NCBI GenBank assembly: GCA_003988855.1
Contig: QYAI01000048.1
Coordinates: 1 to 64,000 of the forward strand
Origin: Arachnopeziza araneosa
Taxonomy: Eukaryota; Ascomycota; Leotiomycetes; Helotiales; Arachnopezizaceae
Direction of reading: 5' to 3'
Length of the DNA stretch: 64,000 bases
The notes below the pieces were generated by a model. It made no database searches, was not told the origin of the DNA, and saw only the letters and a list, made by a program, of their open reading frames with translations. A program made the translations under genes and the position numbers. Each line of letters starts with the position of its first letter. Position 1 is the first letter of the stretch. Shown here piece after piece: positions 1-9,804 of the stretch.

Positions 1-7
1 ATTCCTA

Positions 8-189
8 ATATATATGCTACGAGCATCGCTGTACAGTACAAAATACTATGTGGTGTTGATGCTGCAGTCATACTTCAATTTTGCGTCTTGCATAATACAG
101 TATTGACACACGGATGCTACGCGGATATGTTGAGAATATATGTCACAAGCATCGATTTACAGTATAAATTACTATGTAGTGTTGATGCC
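8..189. repeat. Imperfect direct repeat of about 56 bp, offset 126 bp
   Basis: Bases 8-63 and 134-189 are two copies of one segment, recognisable by shared GAGCATCG/AAGCATCG, ACAGTA and GTTGATGC blocks. The copies differ mostly by G/A and C/T transitions, several of them in CpA or TpG contexts, as repeat-induced point mutation would leave. The rest of bases 1-287 is AT-rich and holds no readable gene apart from very degraded sequence just before the lysophospholipase relic. Confidence 0.7.
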
Positions 190-287
190 TGGTACATGGG
201 TGGCGCACGACGCTAGTGGACAGGATTTAGCAATCCCCATTATTTAGGATGGAATTTTGGATATGAATATCTAACTGGTGTCTTAAC

Positions 288-1566
288 GTTACCATTTCAA
301 GCATTGCGAACCAGAGCAAATTTCTAAACCATGAGATGCCTTTCCCAATGCTACAAGCTACCGCTTTAGCTGCTGATGATATTGTGTATTCTCAATGTCT
401 TGGACTGGCAGTTCCATATGATAACGATACGTTTGTAAGTTTTTAAAGATAGTTTGAACTTTGCTGACAGCCATAGTACGAGTTCAATCCACTTGAAATG
501 GGTTCTTGGGATAAACGAGTCAATGCTTTTACACCAATGGAATATACTGGAACACGACTAGACAATGGGATTCCAGTCAACTCTAGCCGATGCGTTAGAG
601 GTTTTGATCGTGCCGGGTTTGTACTCCTGTAAGCTTTATATTCATACTTACAGTAATAGTTATGTTATGGGAACCGCTGCGGCTGCGTGGAATTTCTGGT
701 ATATTGGCGACTATTCAAATCAAACATTGGCCCAATTTCCAAAACGAGATCTTTCCGATTCAAAGTCCCATAAAATAAGCACAAGGCAGATTCCCGAAAC
801 CCTTCTCCGAACACTAGACACCAGTTTAAACAAATTTTCAACTTGACGATGCCTGATATTGCCTACGCTACATGGTTTAACCCTTTTGCGGGTACATCAT
901 CTTCCACCAACAAATCAGAAACCATTTCATTTGTCGACGCAACAGAAGCTGGAACATCTTTACCTCTCATACCGCTCATCCAACCAGTTCGAAACACCTC
1001 TTTTATCATCGCATGGGATGACAACGCAGAATCGCTCCCTTATGAATGGCTAAACGGCACCAATTTCCATAACCCTACCTCGAAGCCAATGCCTCCGGTC
1101 TCCCTTCCCCATCGTCCCTGATCCAACAACCATGGTAAACCGCAACTTCACTTTGAACCCTAAATTCTACGGATGCGATCCCAAACTAACAACCACCAAC
1201 TCTACCGAATCACCCATCATCCTCTACATGACCAATTCGCCCTATTCAGCATACACGAATTTCTCGTGGACACAAAGCACCTTTACCTCTGGTCAGCTAC
1301 ACACCATCTTTACAAATTAGTCTAACCAGTTTACACAAGGAAATGGGACCTTGGATCCCGAATGGAGTAAATGTCTAGGTCGTGCCGTTATTGACAGGAG
1401 CTTAGAGAAGATTGGTATGCAGAGGACGGATCAGTGTGAGAAGTGTTTGAATAGGTATTGTTGGGATGGCACGTATGATGAGACACCTGCGGCTATTTTG
1501 GATCCTTCTTTAAGGTTGGACCCTGGGTTGGGGTATTTGGCTTGGAATGAGACCAATTCGGTGTGA
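288..1566 (+). pseudogene. Lysophospholipase (phospholipase B) relic
   Basis: Successive reading frames resemble the middle and C-terminal half of fungal secreted lysophospholipases, which deacylate phospholipids and lysophospholipids. Recognisable blocks in order are MPFPMLQA near 330, YEFNPLEMGSWD near 477 (after a possible 42 bp intron, 435-476), TPMEYTGTRL near 530, PLIPLIQPVRNTSFI near 963, NPKFYGCDP near 1150, and a Cys-rich tail (CEKCLNRYCWDG) near 1435. The frame changes near 620, 840 and at least once in 1060-1105, and an in-frame TAG lies at 1318-1320. The N-terminal half with the lipase Ser motif is absent. The gene cannot make a full enzyme. It is either a decayed paralogue or a RIP-affected copy. 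The family assignment rests on pattern memory but is consistent across six blocks. Confidence 0.8.
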
Positions 1567-1857
1567 TGTGCGAGACAATATCTGATAATGAGAATATGCA
1601 GCACGAGAATATACTTCGGAAGCTCTAATGAATGTAACCCGTCTTATCTCCTAGAAGAACACAAGTACAAATCCTACTTATTGAAATGTCTTAACTTTCT
1701 TTCAATCAAATCCATATACAAACTTGGCGAATCCATGCGGCCACCACAAGCGGCGAGTGAATCCACGCGTCCCGGACCGCGGATATTGCTTTCCCATAAC
1801 GCGTATAGATTTATTTAACAGAATCTCAGCCATCGATCCAACTAGCCGCCTAGCCAA

Positions 1858-1960
1858 CATGGTCTAGGGGATCTTTACGGGGCCCCGGGGGCATTTACAA
1901 ACGTAGGTGCCCCCAACTGGGCCCCAAAGCCAGAGGGGTTCGAGCCCCCTCCCTTTTTTT
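1858..1960 (+). ncRNA. tRNA-like Pol III element (tRNA relic or SINE-like)
   Basis: An A-box-like TGGTCTAGGGGA sits at 1860-1871. A perfect T-arm follows at 1934-1950 (AGGGG stem, TTCGAGC loop, CCCCT stem), and a run of nine T directly after it would terminate Pol III. Between the boxes lies a strong hairpin: 1879-1885 pairs with 1919-1925, and 1887-1893 pairs with 1908-1914. The bases flanking the two arms do not form an acceptor stem and no normal anticodon arm fits, so this is not a functional tRNA. It could be a tRNA relic with an insertion, or the head of a tRNA-derived short interspersed element. Confidence 0.45.
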
Positions 1961-2000
1961 TTCTTTCTTTTTTCTTTCTTTTTTCTTCCTTTTTTCTTCT
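1945..2000 (+). repeat. Pyrimidine-only tract
   Basis: Fifty-six consecutive C/T bases made mostly of T runs separated by single C. It directly follows the tRNA-like B-box. The lysine-rich reading frame on the opposite strand is a by-product of the tract. From 2001 to 2355 I see no gene; this is the 3' flank of the minus-strand gene that ends at 2356. Confidence 0.85.
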
Positions 2001-2355
2001 GATTCCATCTTGGAGTTGATAACCCATATCTAGCCCAGCCAGTATCATTAATATTAGTATTAACTCAATTCTACTCCACTCAAATCTCGTTATCAACAAG
2101 CACAAACTATGAATAGAGATTACTATTGAATTCTATGTCCATCTCAATTAATTAACTCTCGTTCTTTATAAATCAGCCAACCACCAGGTCGGTATCCGAA
2201 ACGCCATGCTGTGCACGCTTGCTTGTAGATTATGTACCCTAACGGTGCCGAAAAGAAGAACGAATGTAGCATGCAGAGAACGGGTATCAACGCCAACAAT
2301 CAAGGCTCAAATCATACAACATCATACAGCCCTTCTAAATCTTACACTCTTCAAA

Positions 2356-4535
2356 TTAATGCCTAGTATTCAACGGTGCGTTGGATGGTTTCCTCCTTGC
2401 TTTTGCATGTGCAGGATCGACTCGCCTCCCATCAAGGAATTGCACATCCGGCGGCTTTTTATACTCCTTCTCACGATCTATTACAATTCTCCTCCTCTCT
2501 TCAAAGGCAGCTTTTTCTTCTTCACTTAAGCTGAACGCTTTCTTTAACCAACCAAAAGCACTTCTTTTCTTTTTGATCTTTTTGCCGTTCTCGTCTAATC
2601 CAACTGTGATTTCGCTGGTCATACTCATGCCCATTGTACTTGGCGCCCCGCGACGATTACCGAGTACGGAAGGGGTGTGAGAGTGTGTGTTGTTGAAAGC
2701 TTGACGCTGGTTGGAGAGGTTGGTGGAGGAATTACTAGAATAGTCGTGTAGAGGATGTGGGGATGAGGGGCCGGCAGTCCATGGTCGTTGGAGAGGAGAG
2801 TGTGGAGAGGCATTGACCGGACGGAAGAATTGATGTTGTTCACTGCGAGGACTAGGAATGATGTGAATGCTATCAGGAGCTAGACTTGGTGGTGATTCAA
2901 GAGTGTTGACACGGCTGAGGGTACTTCGAGAGTTGGTAGCTTGATGAGAGATAACGGAGATGGGTTGTGGGGAAGTCTTCTCAAAGTCGGAGCAGTACGC
3001 TGAGTCGAGACCACGAGAAGGAGGAGTTGCGAGGCTTTCCTGTCGGCCGTGAACTGTAGATGCTGCAACTGAAAGGACAGGTCTTCTTGGACCCCAGTAC
3101 TCTTCATCAGGAAGATCATTTGTTTTCGCATGTAATTCGGCCATGCTATCCTTTTTGTTCAAGGAAAACCGATTTCGTAAGGAGGATCTTTTCGTCATCT
3201 CTGGTGGCTCTGGCTCTTGTGTTGGTTGAAAGGTTTTTGGAGCGAGTTTCTCGAATTTAGGTTCAGAAAGAGGAATTGGTGAAGGAATTGGACTGTAGGT
3301 ATGTGGCTTCAAGATGAATGTAGGTTGGAGTTCGTCTTCAATATCCAAATGCTTGGAATCAGGTTCTGGTGTTTGCTCACGATCCTGTATCATCTGGAAA
3401 GCAGGAAGTGTTTCCCTGATAGCCGGAGTGATGATGCTAGGATCGGATGGGAGGTGCTTGTGCATCGATTGTCGAATATTTCTACCAGGCAAATGAGGCT
3501 CTTCAGGTGGCGAGGCTGGTGGTGAAGGTTCGGATGGAGGCATTGCGGAGAACTGCAAAGGTTAGCAATATCACGACAAGATGAAGAACGCACTCTTGTC
3601 TTTCGACTGATCTCTCCCGCTCTTCGATCCATCTCTGAGATTATCGAGCCAAGTTGCACACACGCCACTCCTAAATGGTTTCCCTTGGTCTGCAGTGAAA
3701 CGTAGGCCGTGTACCATCCCTCTACATTTCCTCTCATGGCATCAAAAACCTCCAGCACAATCTCCCCTCGGTCATCTTTCCACGAATCCTCCTCCTCCTC
3801 TTGTTCCAGATATGCGGCAAACACTTTGCACGCCTCCAAGCCTTGTTGCACGTCTTTCAATGCATCTTTCATAGCTTTCGCTGTTCTGGTTATGACATGT
3901 TCGATATTCTCGTTCCCGCCCACGATCTGACGTCTGAAAGTTCTATCCTTGAGCATTGCTTCGAATGTAGCAATATTCTGCAGAGGGATTTTCATCAGTT
4001 TTAATCGCTCCTCAATATCTACTTGTGCCAAGTTGAAATCTTCCAATGTCGTCTCTAGGAAATCGTCCACCTCATTCACATGTCCTTGCAGTATCTTCAT
4101 AACTTGTTTTTTGTCCTTGGCAATTCCATTTATAAGCAAGTATATCCCAAAAGAAATCTGCGCCATCAACTTCCATAATTCGTGGTAACGCTGTCCAGGC
4201 CTCTGTTTCCATCTCGCCGCATGCGTTTCTTCGTTAACATCCTGTTCGAGTAACAATTGCCTTCTCGCCGCAGCCGTTCCAGGCCGACTTGGTGGTATCG
4301 GATTCGAATCATCATTTGCATCCAGGAAAGACTCTGCAAAGGCGCCCTGCATGCTCTGGATCGGATGGTAAGGAGCTGCAACTTCTTTCATAGTTTCAGA
4401 GTCGTTTATTAGGGTCGACGTCCCACTGTCTCCCGGCTTGGGTGTTATCGACCTGTCGACAACCTCTTCGGCGTCCCACTCGAGGAAGTCATCACCTTCA
4501 GGAGGTGAAGACGACAAGTCGAGAAAGGAAGTCAT
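2356..4535 (-). CDS. Conserved fungal protein of unknown function, 712 aa, 2 exons
   Basis: Exons 4535-3594 and 3552-2356 are joined over a 41 bp intron (donor GTGCGT, acceptor TTTGCAG), giving 712 residues in frame. The start is the first ATG of the open frame (MTSFLDLSSSPP). Residues 1-110 are acidic and low-complexity. Residues about 115-310 look like a compact helical domain (ELWKLMAQISFGIY, then EEEEDSWKDDRGEIVLEVFDAM). The exon-2 part is Ser/Pro-rich and probably disordered. The last 75 residues are basic and helical, with a block GWLKKAFSLSEEEKAAFEER. No enzyme motif, signal peptide or membrane span is visible. I do not recognise the family. The block structure suggests a cytosolic or nuclear scaffold-like protein, but that is inference. 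Confidence 0.85.
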
Positions 4536-6114
4536 TCCTGCAGCCTCGGAGCCTTATGCAAGATACGGCTCGTAGGGGTTGCACAGGGACCCTAGGATGA
4601 ACATCGGTTCGTGGAAAGGGACTTCCTTGTCGGTTTGCTGCCGGCTGGTGGCAGACTGGGGATTTCGGAGCGGATACCGTTTGGACGATCGAATGGTTGT
4701 CAGAAGGGAGGGGAAGACGACGCGACGGGGTTGCTAGAAGCAATATCCTTCAGATGGAGGGCTAGCTGCAGAGCTATCTCCAAAAACGTCGAGAGTTTCG
4801 TTGGTGGAAAGGTACAGAGACGTTAGTTCGGCTTCTCCTCCCAGAATAGCACGAGGCTTGCCCAAGAGGCTTCCAGCCTACCGAACCTTTTTCTGATTTG
4901 GCTTCGCTCGATCAATTCCCAGTCCAAGCTTCGGGGTTCACGCTGCTTCGGGTACAGGCAATGTCAGATTCGGAGGTCTCGTAGCATCGAGCGCCAGGAG
5001 GATCTTGAGCATCAGGGAGGGGTTATGACGGAGAGGAGTCGCCATTTCAAGGCACACATGATTGTACGGAGCTCAATATTTCTTCGGGAAGACTGCTGAC
5101 ATTCGCATGCGGGAGGAATCAATATCTTTGGTGGCATCGCACGGTGGAGAAAAGCGATAGAGGGCGGCATGGCGTCTGGTTTGACCCTGATGGTGGGGAG
5201 CATGGGCTATTGATTGGATCTTTCTAGACAATGTTCTAGATGCTGACCATGGACCTTTCTCCTGAGAGATTTCTGCATGCAGAATAAATACTCCACACCT
5301 CACTGACCATCCAATACTTAGGCTGCTTTCGCTCTTTGGAAATTACAACCATCCATCAAATCTTCGTCTCGACATAATAGCCGCTACTCTCTACACCGTA
5401 CTCGCATCTGATCTCGCCATTAAAATCTGCATGCAATACCTGTGTACAGCGGATGTTTGCGGGGCCTCCAACGCCCATAGCGCCCTAGGCTTACGCCGGG
5501 TCTTGGTGGCTTTGGACTTTGAATCAGGGGAAAGCGGTGCAGGACGGCATCGGCATACTTTCGGGAAGGTGAGGACAATTCAGGAGGTGAGGCTGTTTCT
5601 TCAGCCTTGTCATACCGTGCTCTGTCGCACCGAGTGTTCGGATAGTCATGACACTATCCAAATCAAGAAGCTCGCTATGCGGAATCGTAGGTAGTGACTG
5701 GAAGGAATGTTTCGAGTGTTTCATTCACAGATGTCGTGTTTGTGGGGTAATCATGTTTCGTGACATGGATTGGTTGAAGATCAATTTCAGCTGTTCTTTT
5801 TCTTGTTTCGCGATACGAATCGAAGTTATTTTCAGTATTGAAATCATGAGTTAAATCCCTTGTTGTTTCGGAGTACCAGTTTGTTTCAACTTCTTCGTAT
5901 AGGATGCGACCGAGAGTTCTCATCCAATTGCTAATTCTGTCGAAACAATTGAAGAGATCTACAGTTTGCTCAGACCTGGGTGCTGCGGATTGTCAGAATC
6001 ATCAACTTTGCCATTGACTAATTTGATCTTTACATCAGCAGGACACGGTATTGTTGTCTATCTTTTGGTACATTGATGTTAAATAGCAGATTCTCCACCC
6101 TGAATTGGAGATAT
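4536..6114. other. Intergenic, no supportable gene
   Basis: Upstream flank of the 712 aa gene, followed by sequence with only short open frames. Minus-strand frames at 5675-5923 and 5524-5724 could be fragments of a lost gene but match nothing I know. Confidence 0.5.
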
Positions 6115-7680
6115 TTATTCAACTGGATCTTCGTTGTAATACTTAACTTTTCCAATCACTAAAGCGTCACCGTATCTTTTAATGCCGCCAGAGCTTCCCT
6201 TCCTAGCAAACCAGACTCTACCGCAAGATAAATCCGTCTCAAAGAGCTCCATGTTTGTCATCTCTCCATTCAACATTGAATGGAACAAAGCCATTTTTGA
6301 GAGCGTCTGGTTCCGGCTGCATGAAATGCTAAGAATATCTACCGATGCAGATATATTGTCATGAAAGACATGGCATCTTTTTGCTTTAAGCATATTGATG
6401 TGAGATTTCCTTTGGATGTGTAAATATGGGCCTTAGAGACGCTTCTGCAGGTGGATACTTAGGCTCTATTCTTAGCCCAGTTAGTCGGACTAACCTTGGA
6501 AAAACTCGAGCTTGAGCTGGATCCCACTGTATCAAAAGGGACAGATCGAAGTCAAGTCTTGTTCGAGCGGTCGATTCCATACAGATGAGCGTTGTAGGAT
6601 TCGGCAATCTCATCGTGTCGAATCTAAACAAGCCTTTGTCATACATGATGTATCGATGCATTACATGCGCTCTTCTATGTTTTTACCTCCATTTGAAGAA
6701 GCTCCGAAACACTTTTCACTACCTTCGTTACCCTCAAGTGACGCAAATTACAGGTCTCAATTTGGGACTAATTGAGCTTCCAGCTTTCTGGGATGTCCTT
6801 TTCCATACCGATTCGCCCATTGTTAATTTGGAGATTTTGAAATCGGGAAATGTCGAACAGCTGCTCAAGATATTCTCGACATTTAGATCCGAAGCTTTCT
6901 TAAGGCCCAACCCTTGTCCAAATCGTAGAGAGTCAATGACAATGACCGAGTTTTCTGACCTGCGCGTACGCCAAACAAAGATCTATGAGTAGGTTCCCTG
7001 CCATGGAAATGGATATCGATAGAAAAGCTGACCGAAACCTAAAGCCTTCAACTGAGGGCAGTCAACGAGAACTTTGACAAGATCATCGATCAAATTATTT
7101 CCTCGCCGTAGAATTGAAGAAACTCCAAAGATGTCGAGTTTTTGAAACCATTCAGTGATATGGAATAGTTCCAAGAATATAATCAAAACAAGAACTGCGG
7201 CAGTTGATTGAAAATTCTTTGAGGCTAGAATCTTTCAAAGAAGGGAGGAATTCGGGTCAATGTGAATCAGTGCTGTGCCATCATAACTCTCATATGCAAG
7301 ATCATTCCAATGAAATGATGTTAGATTAGGTATGACCAATAATTTTCGTCGACTCTTTAAGAGTTGTAACATAGTAAGATCGAAAAAACCCCACTGGAAA
7401 CATGGATATGAAGGCCTCGAAATTATTTGTATGTCGGAGATCGGGTGCAACTTGTAATTCTTTGAAGTTATCAAGGAAGTCAGCTGGAGAATATTATGAC
7501 GATATAAGAAAGGACTGAAATATCTCGAAATAGACGGCATGTACGGAGAGAATATAGAGTCCAGGATCATATGTCTAGATCTAGTTAAAAAGGGAAGCCA
7601 AGGACAGAGTCTCCACTTGCTCTGCAACCAATGTCCAAATCTTAGCGGAGCGGACAGGGCACTCCAACATTTCTAGAGCC
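6115..7680 (-). pseudogene. Possible F-box/leucine-rich protein relic
   Basis: Several minus-strand frames in different phases share the look of fungal F-box or leucine-rich proteins: MDEQALEMLECP and SAKIWTLVAEQV near 7660, NLTSFHWNDLAYESY near 7300, DLVKVLVDCPQLKALGFG near 7060, NLRHLRVTKVVKSVSELL near 6720, and TLICMESTARTRLDFDLSLL near 6560. Stops and frame changes separate them, and no set of normal introns joins them. I infer one decayed gene reading from about 7680 to 6115. A competing plus-strand frame at 6585-6992 exists but has no family look. Treat the assignment as tentative. Confidence 0.35.
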
Positions 7681-7990
7681 TGTTCATCCATAAAACTCCT
7701 GTGGTGGGTTTCATTCTGGTGTTTTAGACGAGATCCGTGACTAGATGAAAACAGTGTTCTAATACAGCAGATTTTTAACCTACTCTTCTTGACCGTTGGG
7801 ATGAGCTAGGTACCAATTAATGGAGCGAACCATAGATGCATGTACCTCTGGATGAACTTCAGTAGGCATGAAACCGACCAGGGTGTCGGTAGTAAAAACC
7901 CATGTTTGACTAGATGAGACATCCCGGTTGCTTTAGGGCTCACAATCGTTCAGATATATATTCAAATAAGATCAACCAATCACCTTCTCA

Positions 7991-8083
7991 TCTTCTATGG
8001 CGCAATTGGCTAGCGCGTCCGACTGTTACTTGCAATTTGTACCTGCAATCGGGAGGTTCACAGTTCAAGCCTGTGTAGGAGAG
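7991..8083 (+). tRNA. tRNA-Asn(GTT) with a 19 nt intron
   Basis: The acceptor stem 7991-7997 (TCTTCTA) pairs with 8076-8082 (TAGGAGA), including one T-G pair. The D-arm uses GCGC at 8000-8003 and 8013-8016. The anticodon stem TCCGA (8018-8022) pairs with TCGGG (8049-8053). The anticodon GTT is at 8025-8027. The T-arm is CACAG/CTGTG (8059-8063, 8071-8075) around TTCAAGC. The intron, 8029-8047, lies one base 3' of the anticodon, the canonical eukaryotic position, and carries a short TTGCA/TGCAA inverted repeat. A-box (7998-8009) and B-box are intact. The discriminator base is G8083. Confidence 0.9.
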
Positions 8084-8580
8084 AAGATCTTAATTTTGCC
8101 TATCCCTCCATTTGTAACCTGGATTCATTTGATTATTATTTGATCAACCTTTGAAGGTTCTGATATTTTTAAACTTCTGTATTTTTGCTCTGTTTTTGCT
8201 CGTTTTTGTCCATTTCGCTTTTGGGTTCAACCCACCGAAGTGGCTGAGGATGCAAATCCAAGAGAGGATTTTTTCATTTTGAGTATAATCACCCTTCTTA
8301 AGGAAACATCTAAGCCGAGCTGAATCAATTGCTTCAGCACGTAGTGCGATGTTAATCTCAATACCTCATCCAGATAATGCTGAAAGCTTTTGTTGAAGTC
8401 GATGGGATATATCCACTTTTAATGGCTCGATAGGTTTCAACGAATGGGCGTTCAATTATTCCTATTTTAGATGTTGTGGCTTGTTCTAGGCAGCGTGACA
8501 AGATGGCGAGGCTGAGAATGACAACATAGTTATCCAAACCTCACTCCACCTAAATTCGTCTCAAGTAATGGTAACCAGCC
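8084..8580. other. Intergenic, nothing recognised
   Basis: AT-rich sequence between the tRNA and the ankyrin relic. A GGGTTCAACCC at about 8223 resembles a B-box but has no A-box or foldable tRNA around it. Confidence 0.6.
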
Positions 8581-9804
8581 ATGGATCCTGTAACAATTGT
8601 CAGTTTGGTCGGAACCGTTGTCGGCCTGATACAAAAAAGTACAAAGATTGCTAAGGACCTCAATGACTTGGCGCGGAAGTATCGAAAAACCCAATCAACC
8701 TTACAGAAGATTGTCAATGAATGCCAGACCCTGTCAGCAGCTGCTAGCCAGATCAAAATATGGATAGAAATGAAGCTCAGCAAAATGCATCGGGAATATC
8801 AACGACAAATGACACCGCTCCGGAACGCACTTAGGGATTTCGATGCCTTACTGGAGCTGCAGCTGGAAAGCCAGGCGCTGGGCAGGCCGTCAACTCTTTT
8901 CTTCAGCAGATGGATCTCGCCAATCTACCCGTAGAAGGGTCACATCTAAGTCCTCTGCATATTGCAGCTCGTGAAGGTCGTCACGATCTGATACGGCACC
9001 TTGCTGGACCTGAAGTAGCAAATATCCTGGATAAGAATGGATTGAGTCCACTTCAACTTTGCTTGTGACCGAAAGCATCTTCAATGTGTTCGAGTCCTTT
9101 TGGAGTCAGGCGTAGATGTCAATGCGAGAGGCATATGGGCGCACAAACACGAGACTGTAGTCACTACCTGTTTAAGGCTTGCCATTCGAGCAAAGAGCAA
9201 AATCCTGGTGCAGTTGCTGTTAGATAATGGAGCCTCCTGTGAAGATGTCGAAGATGATTGGCCTGCTGTGAAACTTGCTATTTGGGGCGGCAATCTTGAT
9301 GTCACTGAGACATTAGCTTCTTCTCTCGATCTGAGAAATCTAGCTTTCCCATGCAAAACCGTTCGCGGAGAGACTGGGACGTGGCCTGCTTGAAATTATG
9401 CATGCGTTGCCTCGCTTAACAGACTCGCTGTTGTTAAAAGGCTCCTCGATTATGGATGCCGACCAAATGATCAAAGCAGTTGGGGTTTTAGTAGTATGCA
9501 TGAAGTAGCAGCGGGAAATGTTGTTGAAATTACGCCTCATCTTCTCCAACTTGGTGCTGATCTAGACCTTCAAACCAAGCGGGGAAATAGCCCACTTCAC
9601 CTTGCAGTATGTTACAGCGCAATCGAGATGGTAGGGTTCCTTCTTGAGAATGGTGCATCGTTGTCAAAACAGACGATTTATGGTAAAACACCTCTTGAAG
9701 TTGATTTTCGGGAAAATACCGAAGCTGGGAATCCTATCGACGAGGAAATGAAGAAGAATATCAAAGACTTATTGGTCTCTTACTCAAACAGAGATAAACT
9801 TTGA
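8581..9804 (+). pseudogene. Ankyrin-repeat protein, broken, with NACHT-type N-terminal helical domain
   Basis: The frame opens with MDPVTIVSLVGTVVGLIQK, the usual beginning of the helical N-terminal domain found before NACHT or ankyrin regions in fungi. Ankyrin-like units follow: SPLHIAAREGRHDLIRHLAG near 8945, LLESGVDVNARG near 9100, LLLDNGASCEDV near 9215, LLDYGCRPNDQS near 9445, and GNSPLHLAVCYSAIEMVGFL near 9585. The frame shifts between about 8865 and 8890 and again near 9055, and an in-frame TGA lies at 9391-9393. No GT-AG intron of plausible size repairs these. The last open segment (9496-9804) is the best preserved. Function when intact would be protein-protein interaction, possibly in non-self recognition. 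Confidence 0.75.

Noticed and set aside
1861..1960. Full tRNA gene call
   Set aside because: The B-box arm is perfect, but no acceptor stem or anticodon arm can be folded, so it is given only as a tRNA-like element.
1875..2105. Minus-strand 76-codon frame rich in Lys and Glu
   Set aside because: It is the complement of the pyrimidine tract and has no other protein-like sequence.
6585..6992. Plus-strand 135-codon frame
   Set aside because: No domain or family look; it overlaps minus-strand segments that fit a leucine-rich relic better.
8217..8240. B-box-like GGGTTCAACCC
   Set aside because: No A-box at a suitable distance and no tRNA fold around it.
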